NCBI GenBank assembly: GCA_900770635.1
Contig: CAAGLB010000078.1
Location: 62,001 to 126,000, forward strand
Length of the DNA stretch: 64,000 nucleotides
Direction of reading: 5' to 3'
Source of the DNA: an uncultured Alistipes sp.
GTDB lineage: Bacteria; Bacteroidota; Bacteroidia; Bacteroidales; Rikenellaceae
The notes below the pieces were generated by a model. That model did no database searches. It saw only the letters and a list, made by a program, of their open reading frames with translations, and was not told the origin of the DNA. Below, one piece after another: positions 49,844 to 59,152 of this stretch. The number at the start of each line of letters is the position of its first letter. The stretch's first letter is position 1. Both the position numbers and the translations under genes were made by a program.

Positions 49844-52279
49844 TTAGTAGATCTCGTTGTTGAGCTCAGGGATGTCAACACTCTGGCAGCGAGTGCCCAA
49901 CAGGTGCTCCGAGAAGTAGTCGGCCATACGCCAGAAGAAGTACTCGTTCATGTCACCGAAGCCATGACGCTGACCAGGCAAGATGAGCATGTCGAAGCGC
50001 TTGTTAGCACGAATCAACGCATCGACAACACGCAAGGTGTTACCTGGGTGTACATTCTCGTCGATGTCGCCATGTACCAACAACAAGTTACCCTTAAGGC
50101 GGCTGGCGATCTGTGGGTTAGAGGTAATCTCATACTCGAACTTAATCTCGCCATCCTGCTCAACCTCCATGATGCCGTGATGCTTCTCCGACCACCAGCG
50201 GTTGTAGATGTTGTTGTCGTGGTTACCTGCGCACGACACTGCAACGTCGAAGAAGTCGGGATACATCAATATCGCCGCTGTCGACATGAAACCGCCACCC
50301 GAGTGGCCATGAATACCTACACGGTCGATGTCGATGAAGCTGTGGCGTGCTGCAAGCTGCTGAGCAGCAACAACCTTATCCTTGAGGCCGTAGTCACGCA
50401 TATTGCCATAGCCATAGTTGTGATACCACTTCGAGCGGTCGGGGTGGCCACCACGGTTACCTACAGTGATTACGATGAAGCCCATCTGTGCAAGGCGGTC
50501 GGTGCGCAACTGTGGCAAGTACCACGACTGCTCTACGGCCTCGGTCTGAGGACCTGGATATACGTACTCGATAATTGGATACTTCTTCGTTGGATCAAAG
50601 TCATAAGGCTTGTACATCACACCATGAAGGTCGGTGATGCCATCGGCAGCCTTAACAACAAATGGCTCTGGGAACTTATAACCAGCATCGAACAATGGCT
50701 GCAAGTCCACAGTCTGCAACGTGAGAAGCTTCTTACCCTCAACAGAGTATAGCTCTGTAGTAGGCGCAGTGTTCACACGTGAATAGGTTGTTGTGAAGTA
50801 GCGGCGGTCGTCCGACAACGAGAACTCGCCATTGAAGTCCTTAGGATCGAGCTGTTTGAGGCCTGTGCCATCGTAGTTCACACGGAAGAGGTGCAAATAA
50901 TAGGGGTTCTCCTCCTTGTTGTAGCCCGTAGCAGTGAAGTAGATAACTCGCTTAGCGTCGTCAGCACCAAGAACATTCGACACATGCCACTCGCCCTTAG
51001 TAATCTGGTTGATAAGCTTACCATCAGCCGAGTAACGATAGAGGTGTGCCCAGCCTGTGCGCTCCGACCACTGGATAAACTCCGAGCCACTGCTTACGAT
51101 TGTTGGGTTCTGCCACTCGATAGATGTCTCCATCTCCTCGCACACAAGCTCCTTGGCAGTAGCCGTAGCCACATCTACAACGCATAGGTCGGCACGCTTG
51201 ATGTCACGGCTCTGACGCACAACGTAGAACTTGTCGTTGTCGCCAAGCCATGTAACACGCATTGGGCGCTCGTAGCGGTCAGCATGGGTGTAAGGCTCGT
51301 TGCAGATGAAGACCATCTGCTCCTTATACTTGTCCAAATCTACCTTTCTACGCTCAAAGTTCTCGGTGTCGAACAACTCCAACCAGAAGTCGGGGCTCTG
51401 CTCGCCAGGCATCTGATACTTATATGTAAATAGCTCAGGGCGCTTCTTGAGGATATTGATAACCCAGAAGTCGATAAGCATAGAGGTGTTGCTACGCACT
51501 GTTGCAAAGTGCTTAGAGTCGGGCGACCACTGCAACAACACACGGTAGCGCTCACCCTCCTTCACCTGCTCTATGCAGTCCTCAAACCAGTGGTAGGCGG
51601 TGTCGAACGTAGCGTCGGTAGTAATCTGGTGCTCCACGATTGTCGAGTCCTTAGCATCTACTGCGAGCTTCTCGACATCCTCCATCGACATATACCAGAG
51701 GTTGTTATCCTTCTGATACACAGCGATGCGGCCATCAGGCGACACGTTAGCCCACTCAGGAATACGCTTTAAACGCTCAACACGCTTAAGCTCACGCTTA
51801 GCCAAGTCCCACTCGTAGTGCAACACAAGAGTCTTGCCCTCATCATCCTTTGGCGTGTATCTGTTATGCTCGACGTATGCCGCAGCGGGAGTGATGTCAA
51901 ACTGAACATACTTGTCCTCTTTAAGCTCGATATTCGAGATAGGCAGGTGCTGTGCATCGAAAGGATGGCCCGAGTCGAGAGTCACCTTCTCGGCAAGCTC
52001 AGCCATCGACCATAGCTCGGTCTGACGACCAGTCTTTGCATCGACAACATAGTAGTTGATGGCATCACTTGTTCTCCACGAGTACCAGAACTTATCTCCC
52101 GACTTAAACCAGTTAGGGCGAATGGTTGTCTGAGGCACCATGCGACGAATCTTTGCAAGCGAGAACTGCTCGGCAAGGTTGTAGTTAGGCTTCACAGCCT
52201 CTGGCTCTGAAGCAGTTAGCGTAGTTGCCGAAGCAAGAGTAGCAACCGCCGCCAACAGTAAAGACAGTTTCTTAATCAT
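49844..52279 (-). CDS. Dipeptidyl peptidase IV, S9 family
   Basis: 811 aa with a Sec signal peptide (KLSLLLAAVATLASATTLTA). An N-terminal beta-propeller (DPPIV_N, about 100-540, with VLLQWSPDSKHFATVRSNTS and TRDIKRADLCVVD-like blades) precedes the alpha/beta-hydrolase domain. The triad is intact: Ser in GIHGHSGGGFMST, Asp in LLVHGDIDENVHPGN, His in LPGQRHGFGDMN. It removes X-Pro (or X-Ala) dipeptides from peptide N-termini in the periplasm, feeding peptide fermentation. Monocistronic, with a TATCTTTG box about 30 bases upstream of the ATG. Confidence 0.95.
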   Translation of the reverse strand: MIKKLSLLLAAVATLASATTLTASEPEAVKPNYNLAEQFSLAKIRRMVPQTTIRPNWFKSGDKFWYSWRTSDAINYYVVDAKTGRQTELWSMAELAEKVTLDSGHPFDAQHLPISNIELKEDKYVQFDITPAAAYVEHNRYTPKDDEGKTLVLHYEWDLAKRELKRVERLKRIPEWANVSPDGRIAVYQKDNNLWYMSMEDVEKLAVDAKDSTIVEHQITTDATFDTAYHWFEDCIEQVKEGERYRVLLQWSPDSKHFATVRSNTSMLIDFWVINILKKRPELFTYKYQMPGEQSPDFWLELFDTENFERRKVDLDKYKEQMVFICNEPYTHADRYERPMRVTWLGDNDKFYVVRQSRDIKRADLCVVDVATATAKELVCEEMETSIEWQNPTIVSSGSEFIQWSERTGWAHLYRYSADGKLINQITKGEWHVSNVLGADDAKRVIYFTATGYNKEENPYYLHLFRVNYDGTGLKQLDPKDFNGEFSLSDDRRYFTTTYSRVNTAPTTELYSVEGKKLLTLQTVDLQPLFDAGYKFPEPFVVKAADGITDLHGVMYKPYDFDPTKKYPIIEYVYPGPQTEAVEQSWYLPQLRTDRLAQMGFIVITVGNRGGHPDRSKWYHNYGYGNMRDYGLKDKVVAAQQLAARHSFIDIDRVGIHGHSGGGFMSTAAILMYPDFFDVAVSCAGNHDNNIYNRWWSEKHHGIMEVEQDGEIKFEYEITSNPQIASRLKGNLLLVHGDIDENVHPGNTLRVVDALIRANKRFDMLILPGQRHGFGDMNEYFFWRMADYFSEHLLGTRCQSVDIPELNNEIY

Positions 52280-52390
52280 AGTATTTAGGTTAAAATATTA
52301 TCTTAGAATACAAAGATACAAAAAAAAGTGAAAAGGACAAACAAAAAGTGCAGCGAGCTAAGCAGAGGGAGTTAGTGAGGGGAGAGTGGG

Positions 52391-52500
52391 CATCTATGGG
52401 TAATATGAGTTTCTATGAGATAATATGCGTGTGCATAGTAACACCGTAGTAACCCTTCTTAACCCATAATACCCATACTACCCATAGATACCCATCATAG
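52391..52500. repeat. GGGTA/TACCC palindromic intergenic repeat
   Basis: ATCTATGGGTA at the left pairs with TACCCATAGAT at the right. The inner part GTAATATGAGTTTCTATGAG, then ATAATATGCGTGTGCATAGT, matches 30609-30672. It lies between DPP IV and the copy-5 hairpin element. No gene. Confidence 0.75.
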
Positions 52501-52520
52501 TTTCTTGCCTCAGCGCACAG

Positions 52521-52651
52521 CATTTGTTGTTAGAAGGGGTTAGATTTGGCTTATCGCAAAAGTGAGCACCCGAGGATAGTACTCAAACGTACAGCCTCGG
52601 GTGCTCAGCTTTTTGGGATAGGTCAAAGATGACCCCTTATCACAACAAATT
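52521..52651 (-). repeat. Stop-codon hairpin element, copy 5 (behind proS)
   Basis: 131 bp. Outer arms (C)ATTTGTTGT / ACAACAAATT, AGGGGTT/GACCCCT, AGAT/AGAT loop, and apical GAGCACCCGAGG/CCTCGGGTGCTC as in copy 1, but with a different loop (GTACTCAAACGTAC). Edge inside the TAA stop of proS. Confidence 0.92.
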
Positions 52652-54134
52652 AATAGCTCTTGGCGAATAGAACACGGAACTTAGATGGCTTGCCTGAGAA
52701 TACGCAAGTACCCTCCTCCTCAACAACATCCATAGGGATGCAGCGGATAGTCGCCTTGGTAGCATCCTTGATAGCCTGCTCAGTCTCAGGTGTACCATCC
52801 CAGTGTGCTGAGATGAAACCACCCTTCTCGGTCAACACCTTCTGGAACTCCTCCCATGTGTCAACCTTAGTAATCATCGAGTTACGGTAGTCGAGAGCCT
52901 TCTGGAATATATTCTGCTGGATCTCATCGAGAAGTGCTACGATACGCTCAGTAAGGCCCTCCTGCGACACAACCTCCTTGCTAAGAGTATCACGGCGAGC
53001 AAGCTCGATAGTGCCATTCTGGAGGTCACGTGGGCCGAGAGCCAAACGCACAGGCACACCCTTAAGCTCGTACTCAGCAAACTTAAAGCCTGAACGCACA
53101 TTGTCACGAGCATCAACCTTAACAGATACGCCCTTAGCACGAAGCTCCTTAGCAATCTCCTCGAAGCGTGCAACAACCTCCTGGCGCTGCTCCTCGCCCT
53201 TGTAGATAGGCACCATAACAACCTGAATAGGCGCCAACTTTGGAGGCAACACAAGACCATTATTATCAGAGTGAGCCATGATGAGAGCACCCATCAAACG
53301 TGTTGACACACCCCACGATGTTGCCCACACATACTCCTGCTTACCCTCCTTCGATGTGTACTGCACGTCGAAGGCCTTAGCGAAGTTCTGGCCAAGGAAG
53401 TGCGATGTGCCACTCTGCAAAGCCTTACCGTCCTGCATCAAAGCCTCGATAGTGAGGGTGTCGACAGCACCTGCGAAGCGCTCATTAGGCGACTTGTGGC
53501 CAACAACAACTGGGACACCCATCCACTCCTCAGCGAATGTCTTGTAGACGTTAATCATACGCTCTGTCTCCTCAATAGCCTCCTCGGCTGTGGCGTGAGC
53601 AGTATGTCCCTCCTGCCACAAGAACTCGGCAGTACGCAAGAAGAGGCGGGTACGCATCTCCCAACGAACAACATTTGCCCACTGGTTGCAGAGGATAGGT
53701 AGGTCACGATATGATGTAATCCAGTTTTTGTATGTGTTCCAGATGATTGTCTCCGATGTAGGGCGCACGATAAGCTCCTCCTCGAGGCGTGCAGCAGGAT
53801 CAACAACAATACCCTTACCCTCCTCGTCGTTCTTCAAGCGGTAGTGTGTCACTACGGCGCACTCCTTAGCGAAGCCCTCAACGTGGCTTGCCTCGCGAGA
53901 GAAGAATGACTTAGGGATGAAGAGTGGGAAGTAGGCGTTCTCGTGACCTGTCTCCTTGAACATACGGTCCAACACATCACGCATCTTCTCCCAAATAGCA
54001 TAGCCATAAGGCTTGATAACCATACAGCCACGAACTGCCGAGTTCTCGGCCAAGCCCGCTTTAATAACCAAGTCGTTGTACCACTGCGAGTAGTTCTCGT
54101 CGCTCTTGGTCAAATCTTTAAGTTCAACTGCCAT
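52650..54134 (-). CDS. proS: Prolyl-tRNA synthetase (archaeal/eukaryal-like type)
   Basis: 494 aa, the short class IIa form without the bacterial editing insertion. Motif 1 region YGYAIWEKMRDVLDRMFKET, motif 2 RPTSETIIW with VRWEMRTRLFLRTAEFLWQE, motif 3 GVSTRLMGALIMAHSDNNGL. The anticodon-binding domain follows (IQVVMVPIYKGEEQRQEVVA), and the last ~70 residues form the extra C-terminal domain (CVFSGKPSKFRVLFAKSY) of this subtype. It charges tRNA-Pro. This type is usual in Bacteroidota. The TAA stop overlaps a hairpin element, and a TATCTTTG box is near 54186. Confidence 0.96.
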   Translation of the reverse strand: MAVELKDLTKSDENYSQWYNDLVIKAGLAENSAVRGCMVIKPYGYAIWEKMRDVLDRMFKETGHENAYFPLFIPKSFFSREASHVEGFAKECAVVTHYRLKNDEEGKGIVVDPAARLEEELIVRPTSETIIWNTYKNWITSYRDLPILCNQWANVVRWEMRTRLFLRTAEFLWQEGHTAHATAEEAIEETERMINVYKTFAEEWMGVPVVVGHKSPNERFAGAVDTLTIEALMQDGKALQSGTSHFLGQNFAKAFDVQYTSKEGKQEYVWATSWGVSTRLMGALIMAHSDNNGLVLPPKLAPIQVVMVPIYKGEEQRQEVVARFEEIAKELRAKGVSVKVDARDNVRSGFKFAEYELKGVPVRLALGPRDLQNGTIELARRDTLSKEVVSQEGLTERIVALLDEIQQNIFQKALDYRNSMITKVDTWEEFQKVLTEKGGFISAHWDGTPETEQAIKDATKATIRCIPMDVVEEEGTCVFSGKPSKFRVLFAKSY

Positions 54135-54496
54135 ATCTAAAGTTTTAAATTATTTCGTCGATACATTATATAATAATCGGCCGCAAAGATACAAAATAAA
54201 CTCTAATTTTCAAAACCATTTTTAAGAAAGCTCACACCGCAAAACAAATAACCAAATTTACAATATTCTAACCGCCGAATCAAGGCTCGTTGTAGCAACA
54301 TTCTACTACCGAAACAGCGTTGAGCTATTCAATCAATTTTAGTAAGGATTTAGCCCTAAAAATCAAAATATTTTTTACTCACTAAAAACGATGTAACAAT
54401 CTATCTATCAGCATATAGCACCACATACCATAACAACCCCACGAGCAAATAGTAGAAAAATTTAGACACTACCCGATTTTTATAGCTAAAAATTCG
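54135..54496. other. Non-coding divergent region proS/potA
   Basis: AT-rich, no convincing ORF or RNA. It contains the minus-strand proS -7 box (CAAAGATA on the plus strand near 54186) and nothing else I can name. Confidence 0.5.
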
Positions 54497-54522
54497 TATA
54501 TTTGCGTACAATATATACGCAA
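54497..54522 (+). promoter_or_regulatory. potABCD promoter with operator-like dyad
   Basis: TATATTTG at 54497-54504 is the -7 box. It overlaps a perfect inverted repeat TTGCGTA (54502-54508), seven-base spacer, TACGCAA (54516-54522), placed over the expected transcription start. The leader to the ATG is about 140 bases. Confidence 0.55.
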
Positions 54523-54649
54523 GTATATAGTTTGTAGATTTTTTGTGCAACACGAGAACCGAGGTGTCGAAAAGCTAAAATAAACATATTTCCACACTTT
54601 TGCGAAATGTTGCATGGGGTTTATTAACTACTAATACTTTATTGCATAC

Positions 54650-56032
54650 ATGGTGAAATCAAATTACATCATCGAGCTTAAGAACATCACCAAGACATTC
54701 CCCGACAAGGTGGTTCTCGACGATGTCAGTTTGTCAGTAAAGAAGGGTGAGTTTCTAACAATCCTCGGCCCTTCGGGTTGTGGCAAGACCACACTACTGC
54801 GTCTTTTGGCGGGCTTCAACAGCGCCACAAAGGGTGAAATCAAGATTGGCGGCGAGGTAATGACCGACGTACCTCCACACTTGCGTCCTGTGAACACCGT
54901 ATTCCAGCGCTACGCCCTATTTCCAAACTACAATGTCTACGATAATATCGCCTTTGGCTTAAAGCTCCAGAAGGTCGACAAGAAGGAGATCGAGCAGCGT
55001 GTACACCGTGCCCTCAAGATGGTGGGCATGACCGACTACGAGCATCGTGACGTGCAGTCATTGTCGGGTGGTCAGCAGCAGCGTGTGGCCATAGCACGAG
55101 CTATCGTCAACCGCCCACAGGTGTTGCTCCTCGACGAGCCACTTGCAGCGCTCGACCTCAAGATGCGCAAGGATATGCAGATGGAGCTCAAGGAGATGCA
55201 CCGCTCACTCGGCATCACATTCGTATACGTGACGCACGACCAGGAGGAGGCATTGACACTCTCCGACACCATCGTTGTTATGAACGAGGGTAAGATTCAG
55301 CAGATTGGCTCGCCTACCGACATTTACAACGAGCCATGCAACGCCTTTGTTGCCGACTTCATCGGCGAGAGCAACATCCTCAACGCCACAATGGTGCGTG
55401 ATCGCCTTGTACGATTCATGGGCAAGGAGTTCGAGTGTATCGACGAGGGCTTTGGCGAGAATGTCGAGGTTGACGTTGTTGTACGCCCCGAGGACGTATA
55501 TATCATTCGCAACGCCGAGGCAGCAATGTTTCATGGCAAGGTGCGCTCATGCATCTTCAAGGGCGTTCACTACGAGATGTTTGTCGAGACGCCTGATGGC
55601 TACGAGATAATGATTCAGGACTACAACTGCTTCGAGGTGGGCAGCGAGGTGGGCATGATGATCAAGCCCGCCGACATCCACGTCATGCATAAGGAGCGCA
55701 CCGAAAACCATGTCGAGGGTAAGATGCTCGACTCGACACATGTCGAGATTCTTGGCGAGAGCTTCGAGTGCTTGGCACACGAGGGCATCGTGGCAGGCGA
55801 CGAGGTGGACGTAGCCTTCGACTTCGACGCTGTGGAGCTCACCGACGACTCGGAAGATGGAACATCGTGGGGTACAATACGTTTCATCCTATATAAGGGT
55901 GACCGCTACCACCTCACAGTGCGCACCGACGAGAACGAGAATGTCTATGTCGACACCCACGACGTGTGGGAGGATCTCGACGAGGTGGGTATTAAGATTG
56001 CGCCTGAGGCACTGCGCCTTACCAAGAAGTAA
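54650..56032 (+). CDS. potA: Spermidine/putrescine ABC transporter ATP-binding protein, extended
   Basis: 460 aa. ABC ATPase domain: Walker A GPSGCGKTT (near 39), Q-loop FQRYALFPN, signature LSGGQQQRVAIARA, Walker B VLLLDEPLAALD, and H-loop VTHDQEEA. The usual single TOBE region (~250-350) is followed by a second TOBE-like part (EILGESFECLAHEGIVAGDE...) that makes the protein about 90 residues longer than E. coli PotA. It energises polyamine import with PotB and PotC. It leads a four-gene operon. Confidence 0.93.
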   Translation: MVKSNYIIELKNITKTFPDKVVLDDVSLSVKKGEFLTILGPSGCGKTTLLRLLAGFNSATKGEIKIGGEVMTDVPPHLRPVNTVFQRYALFPNYNVYDNIAFGLKLQKVDKKEIEQRVHRALKMVGMTDYEHRDVQSLSGGQQQRVAIARAIVNRPQVLLLDEPLAALDLKMRKDMQMELKEMHRSLGITFVYVTHDQEEALTLSDTIVVMNEGKIQQIGSPTDIYNEPCNAFVADFIGESNILNATMVRDRLVRFMGKEFECIDEGFGENVEVDVVVRPEDVYIIRNAEAAMFHGKVRSCIFKGVHYEMFVETPDGYEIMIQDYNCFEVGSEVGMMIKPADIHVMHKERTENHVEGKMLDSTHVEILGESFECLAHEGIVAGDEVDVAFDFDAVELTDDSEDGTSWGTIRFILYKGDRYHLTVRTDENENVYVDTHDVWEDLDEVGIKIAPEALRLTKK

Positions 56033-56063
56033 TATTGCTAACCATTAAGCTTATTCTTACAGA

Positions 56064-56858
56064 ATGAATAGTGTGGTAAAATACTTTTCACGACGACGCA
56101 CATGGAGCATTCCCTATGTGATATTCCTTGCGATATTTGTTGTGTTGCCGCTTATTCTTATCATGGTCTATGCCTTTCAGTCGAAGAGTGGAGAGTTTTC
56201 GTTGGAGAACTTCGAGCGCTTTATCAACCAGCCCGAAGCTGCCAACACCTTCATCTACTCGATAGGCATTGCCCTGATAACCACCATTATATGCATCATC
56301 TTGGGCTACCCTGCAGCCTACATCCTCTCACGCCTGCGTGTGTCAACAGCACGCATCGTGGTGATGCTCTTTATCCTTCCCATGTGGATCAACGTGCTTG
56401 TGCGCACGCTCGCAACAGTCGCCCTGTTCGACTTCTTGCGCTTGCCACTTGGCGAGGGAGCATTGATCTTCGGCATGGTCTACAACTTCTTGCCGTTCAT
56501 GGTCTACCCCATCTACAACGTGATGCAGAAGATGGACCACTCGCTTATTGAGGCGGCTGAGGACTTGGGAGCAACGCCACGTCAGGTCTTCACACGTGTG
56601 GTATTCCCACTCTCGATACCTGGTGTGGTGAGCGGCATCATGATGGTGTTCATGCCAACAATCTCGACCTTCGCCATCTCGGAGCTCTTGACAATGAACA
56701 ACATCAAGCTATTTGGTACTACCATTCAGGAGAATATCAACAACGGCATGTGGCACTATGGTGCAGCGCTCTCGCTCATCATGCTTATAATTATAGGTAT
56801 CACTTCGCTCTTCACCGACTCGCAGTCGGAGAGTGGCGCTAACGAGGGACTACTATAA
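56064..56858 (+). CDS. potB: Spermidine/putrescine ABC transporter permease B
   Basis: 264 aa, six membrane helices (WSIPYVIFLAIFVVLPLILI, then FIYSIGIALITTIICIILGY and others). The coupling motif EAAEDLGATPRQVFTRVVFP (EAA loop) contacts the ATPase. It forms the inner membrane channel with PotC. The stop and the ATG of potC share one base (TAATG). Confidence 0.94.
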   Translation: MNSVVKYFSRRRTWSIPYVIFLAIFVVLPLILIMVYAFQSKSGEFSLENFERFINQPEAANTFIYSIGIALITTIICIILGYPAAYILSRLRVSTARIVVMLFILPMWINVLVRTLATVALFDFLRLPLGEGALIFGMVYNFLPFMVYPIYNVMQKMDHSLIEAAEDLGATPRQVFTRVVFPLSIPGVVSGIMMVFMPTISTFAISELLTMNNIKLFGTTIQENINNGMWHYGAALSLIMLIIIGITSLFTDSQSESGANEGLL

Positions 56859-57682
56859 TGAGGAAGTTTCTATCATGCAGCTACTTGGTCGTATTGCTCG
56901 TAATGCTCTACGCACCAATCATCATCATCGCCATCTTCTCGTTCACCGAGTCGAAGGTGCTGGGCAACTGGACAGGCTTCTCTACCGAGCTATACACCTC
57001 GCTCTTTACGGGTGGCGTGCGCTACTCGTTGGTCGATGCCCTGAAAAACACCTTTATCATCGCCCTCACCGCAGCCGTAGTGTCGACAATATTGGGCACT
57101 GTGGCAGCCATCGGCATCAACGACCTACGCTATGGCAAGCGCCGTGCTATCAACTTCGTGAACAACATACCTATCCTCAACCCCGATATCATCACAGGTA
57201 TCTCGTTGTTCTTGTTGTTCGTGTCGTTGGGCGTTACGCAGGGCTACACTACGGTTATCCTTGCCCATATCGCCTTCTGCACGCCCTACGTCGTTCTTAG
57301 CGTCATGCCACGCCTCACGCAGATGAATCCCAACATCTACGAGGCAGCTCTCGACCTTGGTGCTACACCTATGCAGGCTATGCGCCGAGTGATCATCCCC
57401 GAGATTCGTCCAGGCATGATTTCTGGCTTTATCCTCGCCTTCACGCTCTCTATTGACGACTTTGCGGTGACCATCTTCACGAACGGTACTGACGGCTTGC
57501 AGACCTTGTCGACATACATTTATGCCGATGCTCGCAAGGGAGGTCTTACGCCCGAGCTACGTGCCTTGTCGACAATTATTCTTGTTGTGGTTGTAGTGTT
57601 GCTCATCGTGGTAAACTATCGTGCCAGCCGCCAGGCAAAGCGTGCCGAGGAGCAGCAGAAGCAGCTTAAAATCAAAAAATAG
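56858..57682 (+). CDS. potC: Spermidine/putrescine ABC transporter permease C
   Basis: 274 aa, six membrane helices (YLVVLLVMLYAPIIIIAIFS, LILVVVVVLLIVVNY at the end). The EAA loop is EAALDLGATPMQAMRRVIIP. The tail is basic and Gln-rich (ASRQAKRAEEQQKQLKIKK). Overlaps potB by one base and ends 9 bases before potD. Confidence 0.94.
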   Translation: MRKFLSCSYLVVLLVMLYAPIIIIAIFSFTESKVLGNWTGFSTELYTSLFTGGVRYSLVDALKNTFIIALTAAVVSTILGTVAAIGINDLRYGKRRAINFVNNIPILNPDIITGISLFLLFVSLGVTQGYTTVILAHIAFCTPYVVLSVMPRLTQMNPNIYEAALDLGATPMQAMRRVIIPEIRPGMISGFILAFTLSIDDFAVTIFTNGTDGLQTLSTYIYADARKGGLTPELRALSTIILVVVVVLLIVVNYRASRQAKRAEEQQKQLKIKK

Positions 57683-57691
57683 CAAAGGCCT

Positions 57692-59122
57692 ATGCAGAGA
57701 TATATCTACAATATTGCAACCTTAGTAGCAACCCTTGCTGCTATTGTGTTGGTGGGCTGCGGCATTAGCGACGAGCGTGCCCACACCCTCAAGGTATACA
57801 ACTGGGGTGACTATATCGACGAGAACCTCATTGCCGAGTTCGAGGAGTGGTACGAGGAGCAGACAGGCGAGCCTGTGTCGATTATCTACCAGACCTTCGA
57901 CATCAACGAGGTTATGCTCGCAAAGATCGAGAATGGCCATGCCGACTTCGACGTGGTGTGCCCTTCGGAGTATATCATCGAGCGTATGATGCGAGGCGAC
58001 ATGCTTCAGCCTATCCTCACACCAGAATTTGAGGCGGAGATTAACGACAAAAACATCAACTACTTCGACTGCGTATCGCCATATATCAAGGAGCAGTTCT
58101 CGCTGTTGGAGGCCCCCGAGGGCAAAGATCCTAACGACTACTCGGTGGGTTATATGTGGGGTACTACGGGTATCTTGTACAACGAGAAGTATGTCACCGA
58201 GGAGGAGGCTATGTCGTGGAGCTTGATGTTCGACAAGAGGCTTCAGGATAAGATCTTCGTCAAGGATGCCTTTCGTGATGTCTACTCTCCTATCTTGGTA
58301 TATGCCAAGACCTTGGAGAAGCGAGCAAGTGGAGAACTTGGCGAAAATGAGATGCTCGACATCGAGACCATACGTGAGCTAATGTACGACTCGTCGGACG
58401 AGTCTATCGCCTTGGTCGAGAGTTACCTTAAGCGCATGAAGGAGCTTGTAGCGGGCTGGGAGGCCGACTTCGGCAAGGAGATGATGACGCAGGAGAAGGC
58501 GTGGATCAACCTCATGTGGAGTGGCGATGCCGTATGGGCTATTGAGGAGGCTACTGAGGTGGGCGTTGAGTTGGCATATACCGTTCCTAAGGAGGGCAGC
58601 GTGGTGTGGTTCGACGGCTGGGTGATACCTAAGTATGCCGTAAACACACGTGCTGCACGCTACTTCATCAACTTTATGTGTAAGCCCGAAAATGCCATTC
58701 GCAATATGGACGCTACGGGATATGTGAGCGTTGTCACCACCGAGGAGGTCATGGATTATATGTCGAGCGAAGAGGACTACGACGAGGCTATCGACCTAAG
58801 CTACTTGTTTGTACATGCCGATGGCACACCTATCGAGGGTGCTGACAGTGTGTTTACCGATCCAGTGTTGTACCCATGTCGCTCGGTTATAGACCGTTGC
58901 GCCGTTATGCACGACTCGGGCGACCGCACCGACAAGATGCTCGAGATGTGGTCACGTGTCAAGGGCGACAACCTATCAACAGGCATGCTCGTGGGCATCA
59001 TCTTATTCTTCTCGGCAATGCTCATCTGGGGCATCGCACGCAAGATAGCTGCCTATCGCAAGCACCGCAAGCACATGAAGCGTCGCCACAAATATGCCAA
59101 AGAGGCAAACAACAAAAAATAA
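57692..59122 (+). CDS. potD: Polyamine-binding protein with extra C-terminal membrane helix
   Basis: 476 aa, about 120 longer than typical PotD. An N-terminal lipobox (VLVGCGISD) is followed by KVYNWGDYIDENLIAEFEEW, FDVVCPSEYIIERM, YMWGTTGILYNEKYV, WINLMWSGDAVWAIEE and WVIPKYAVN, all typical of the PotD/PotF fold. After the binding domain comes a membrane helix (GMLVGIILFFSAMLIWGIA, about 430-448) and a Lys/Arg/His-rich tail. So the protein seems to be held by both a lipid anchor and a C-terminal helix, keeping it next to PotBC. It binds spermidine or putrescine. The specificity residues cannot be judged here. Confidence 0.9.
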   Translation: MQRYIYNIATLVATLAAIVLVGCGISDERAHTLKVYNWGDYIDENLIAEFEEWYEEQTGEPVSIIYQTFDINEVMLAKIENGHADFDVVCPSEYIIERMMRGDMLQPILTPEFEAEINDKNINYFDCVSPYIKEQFSLLEAPEGKDPNDYSVGYMWGTTGILYNEKYVTEEEAMSWSLMFDKRLQDKIFVKDAFRDVYSPILVYAKTLEKRASGELGENEMLDIETIRELMYDSSDESIALVESYLKRMKELVAGWEADFGKEMMTQEKAWINLMWSGDAVWAIEEATEVGVELAYTVPKEGSVVWFDGWVIPKYAVNTRAARYFINFMCKPENAIRNMDATGYVSVVTTEEVMDYMSSEEDYDEAIDLSYLFVHADGTPIEGADSVFTDPVLYPCRSVIDRCAVMHDSGDRTDKMLEMWSRVKGDNLSTGMLVGIILFFSAMLIWGIARKIAAYRKHRKHMKRRHKYAKEANNKK

Positions 59123-59152
59123 ACTATTTATAAACTATAAAACCTATTAAAG

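Noticed and set aside
52650..54134. Archaeal/eukaryal-type prolyl-tRNA synthetase as a recent transfer
   Set aside because: This short ProS type is widespread in Bacteroidota, so no recent transfer is needed.
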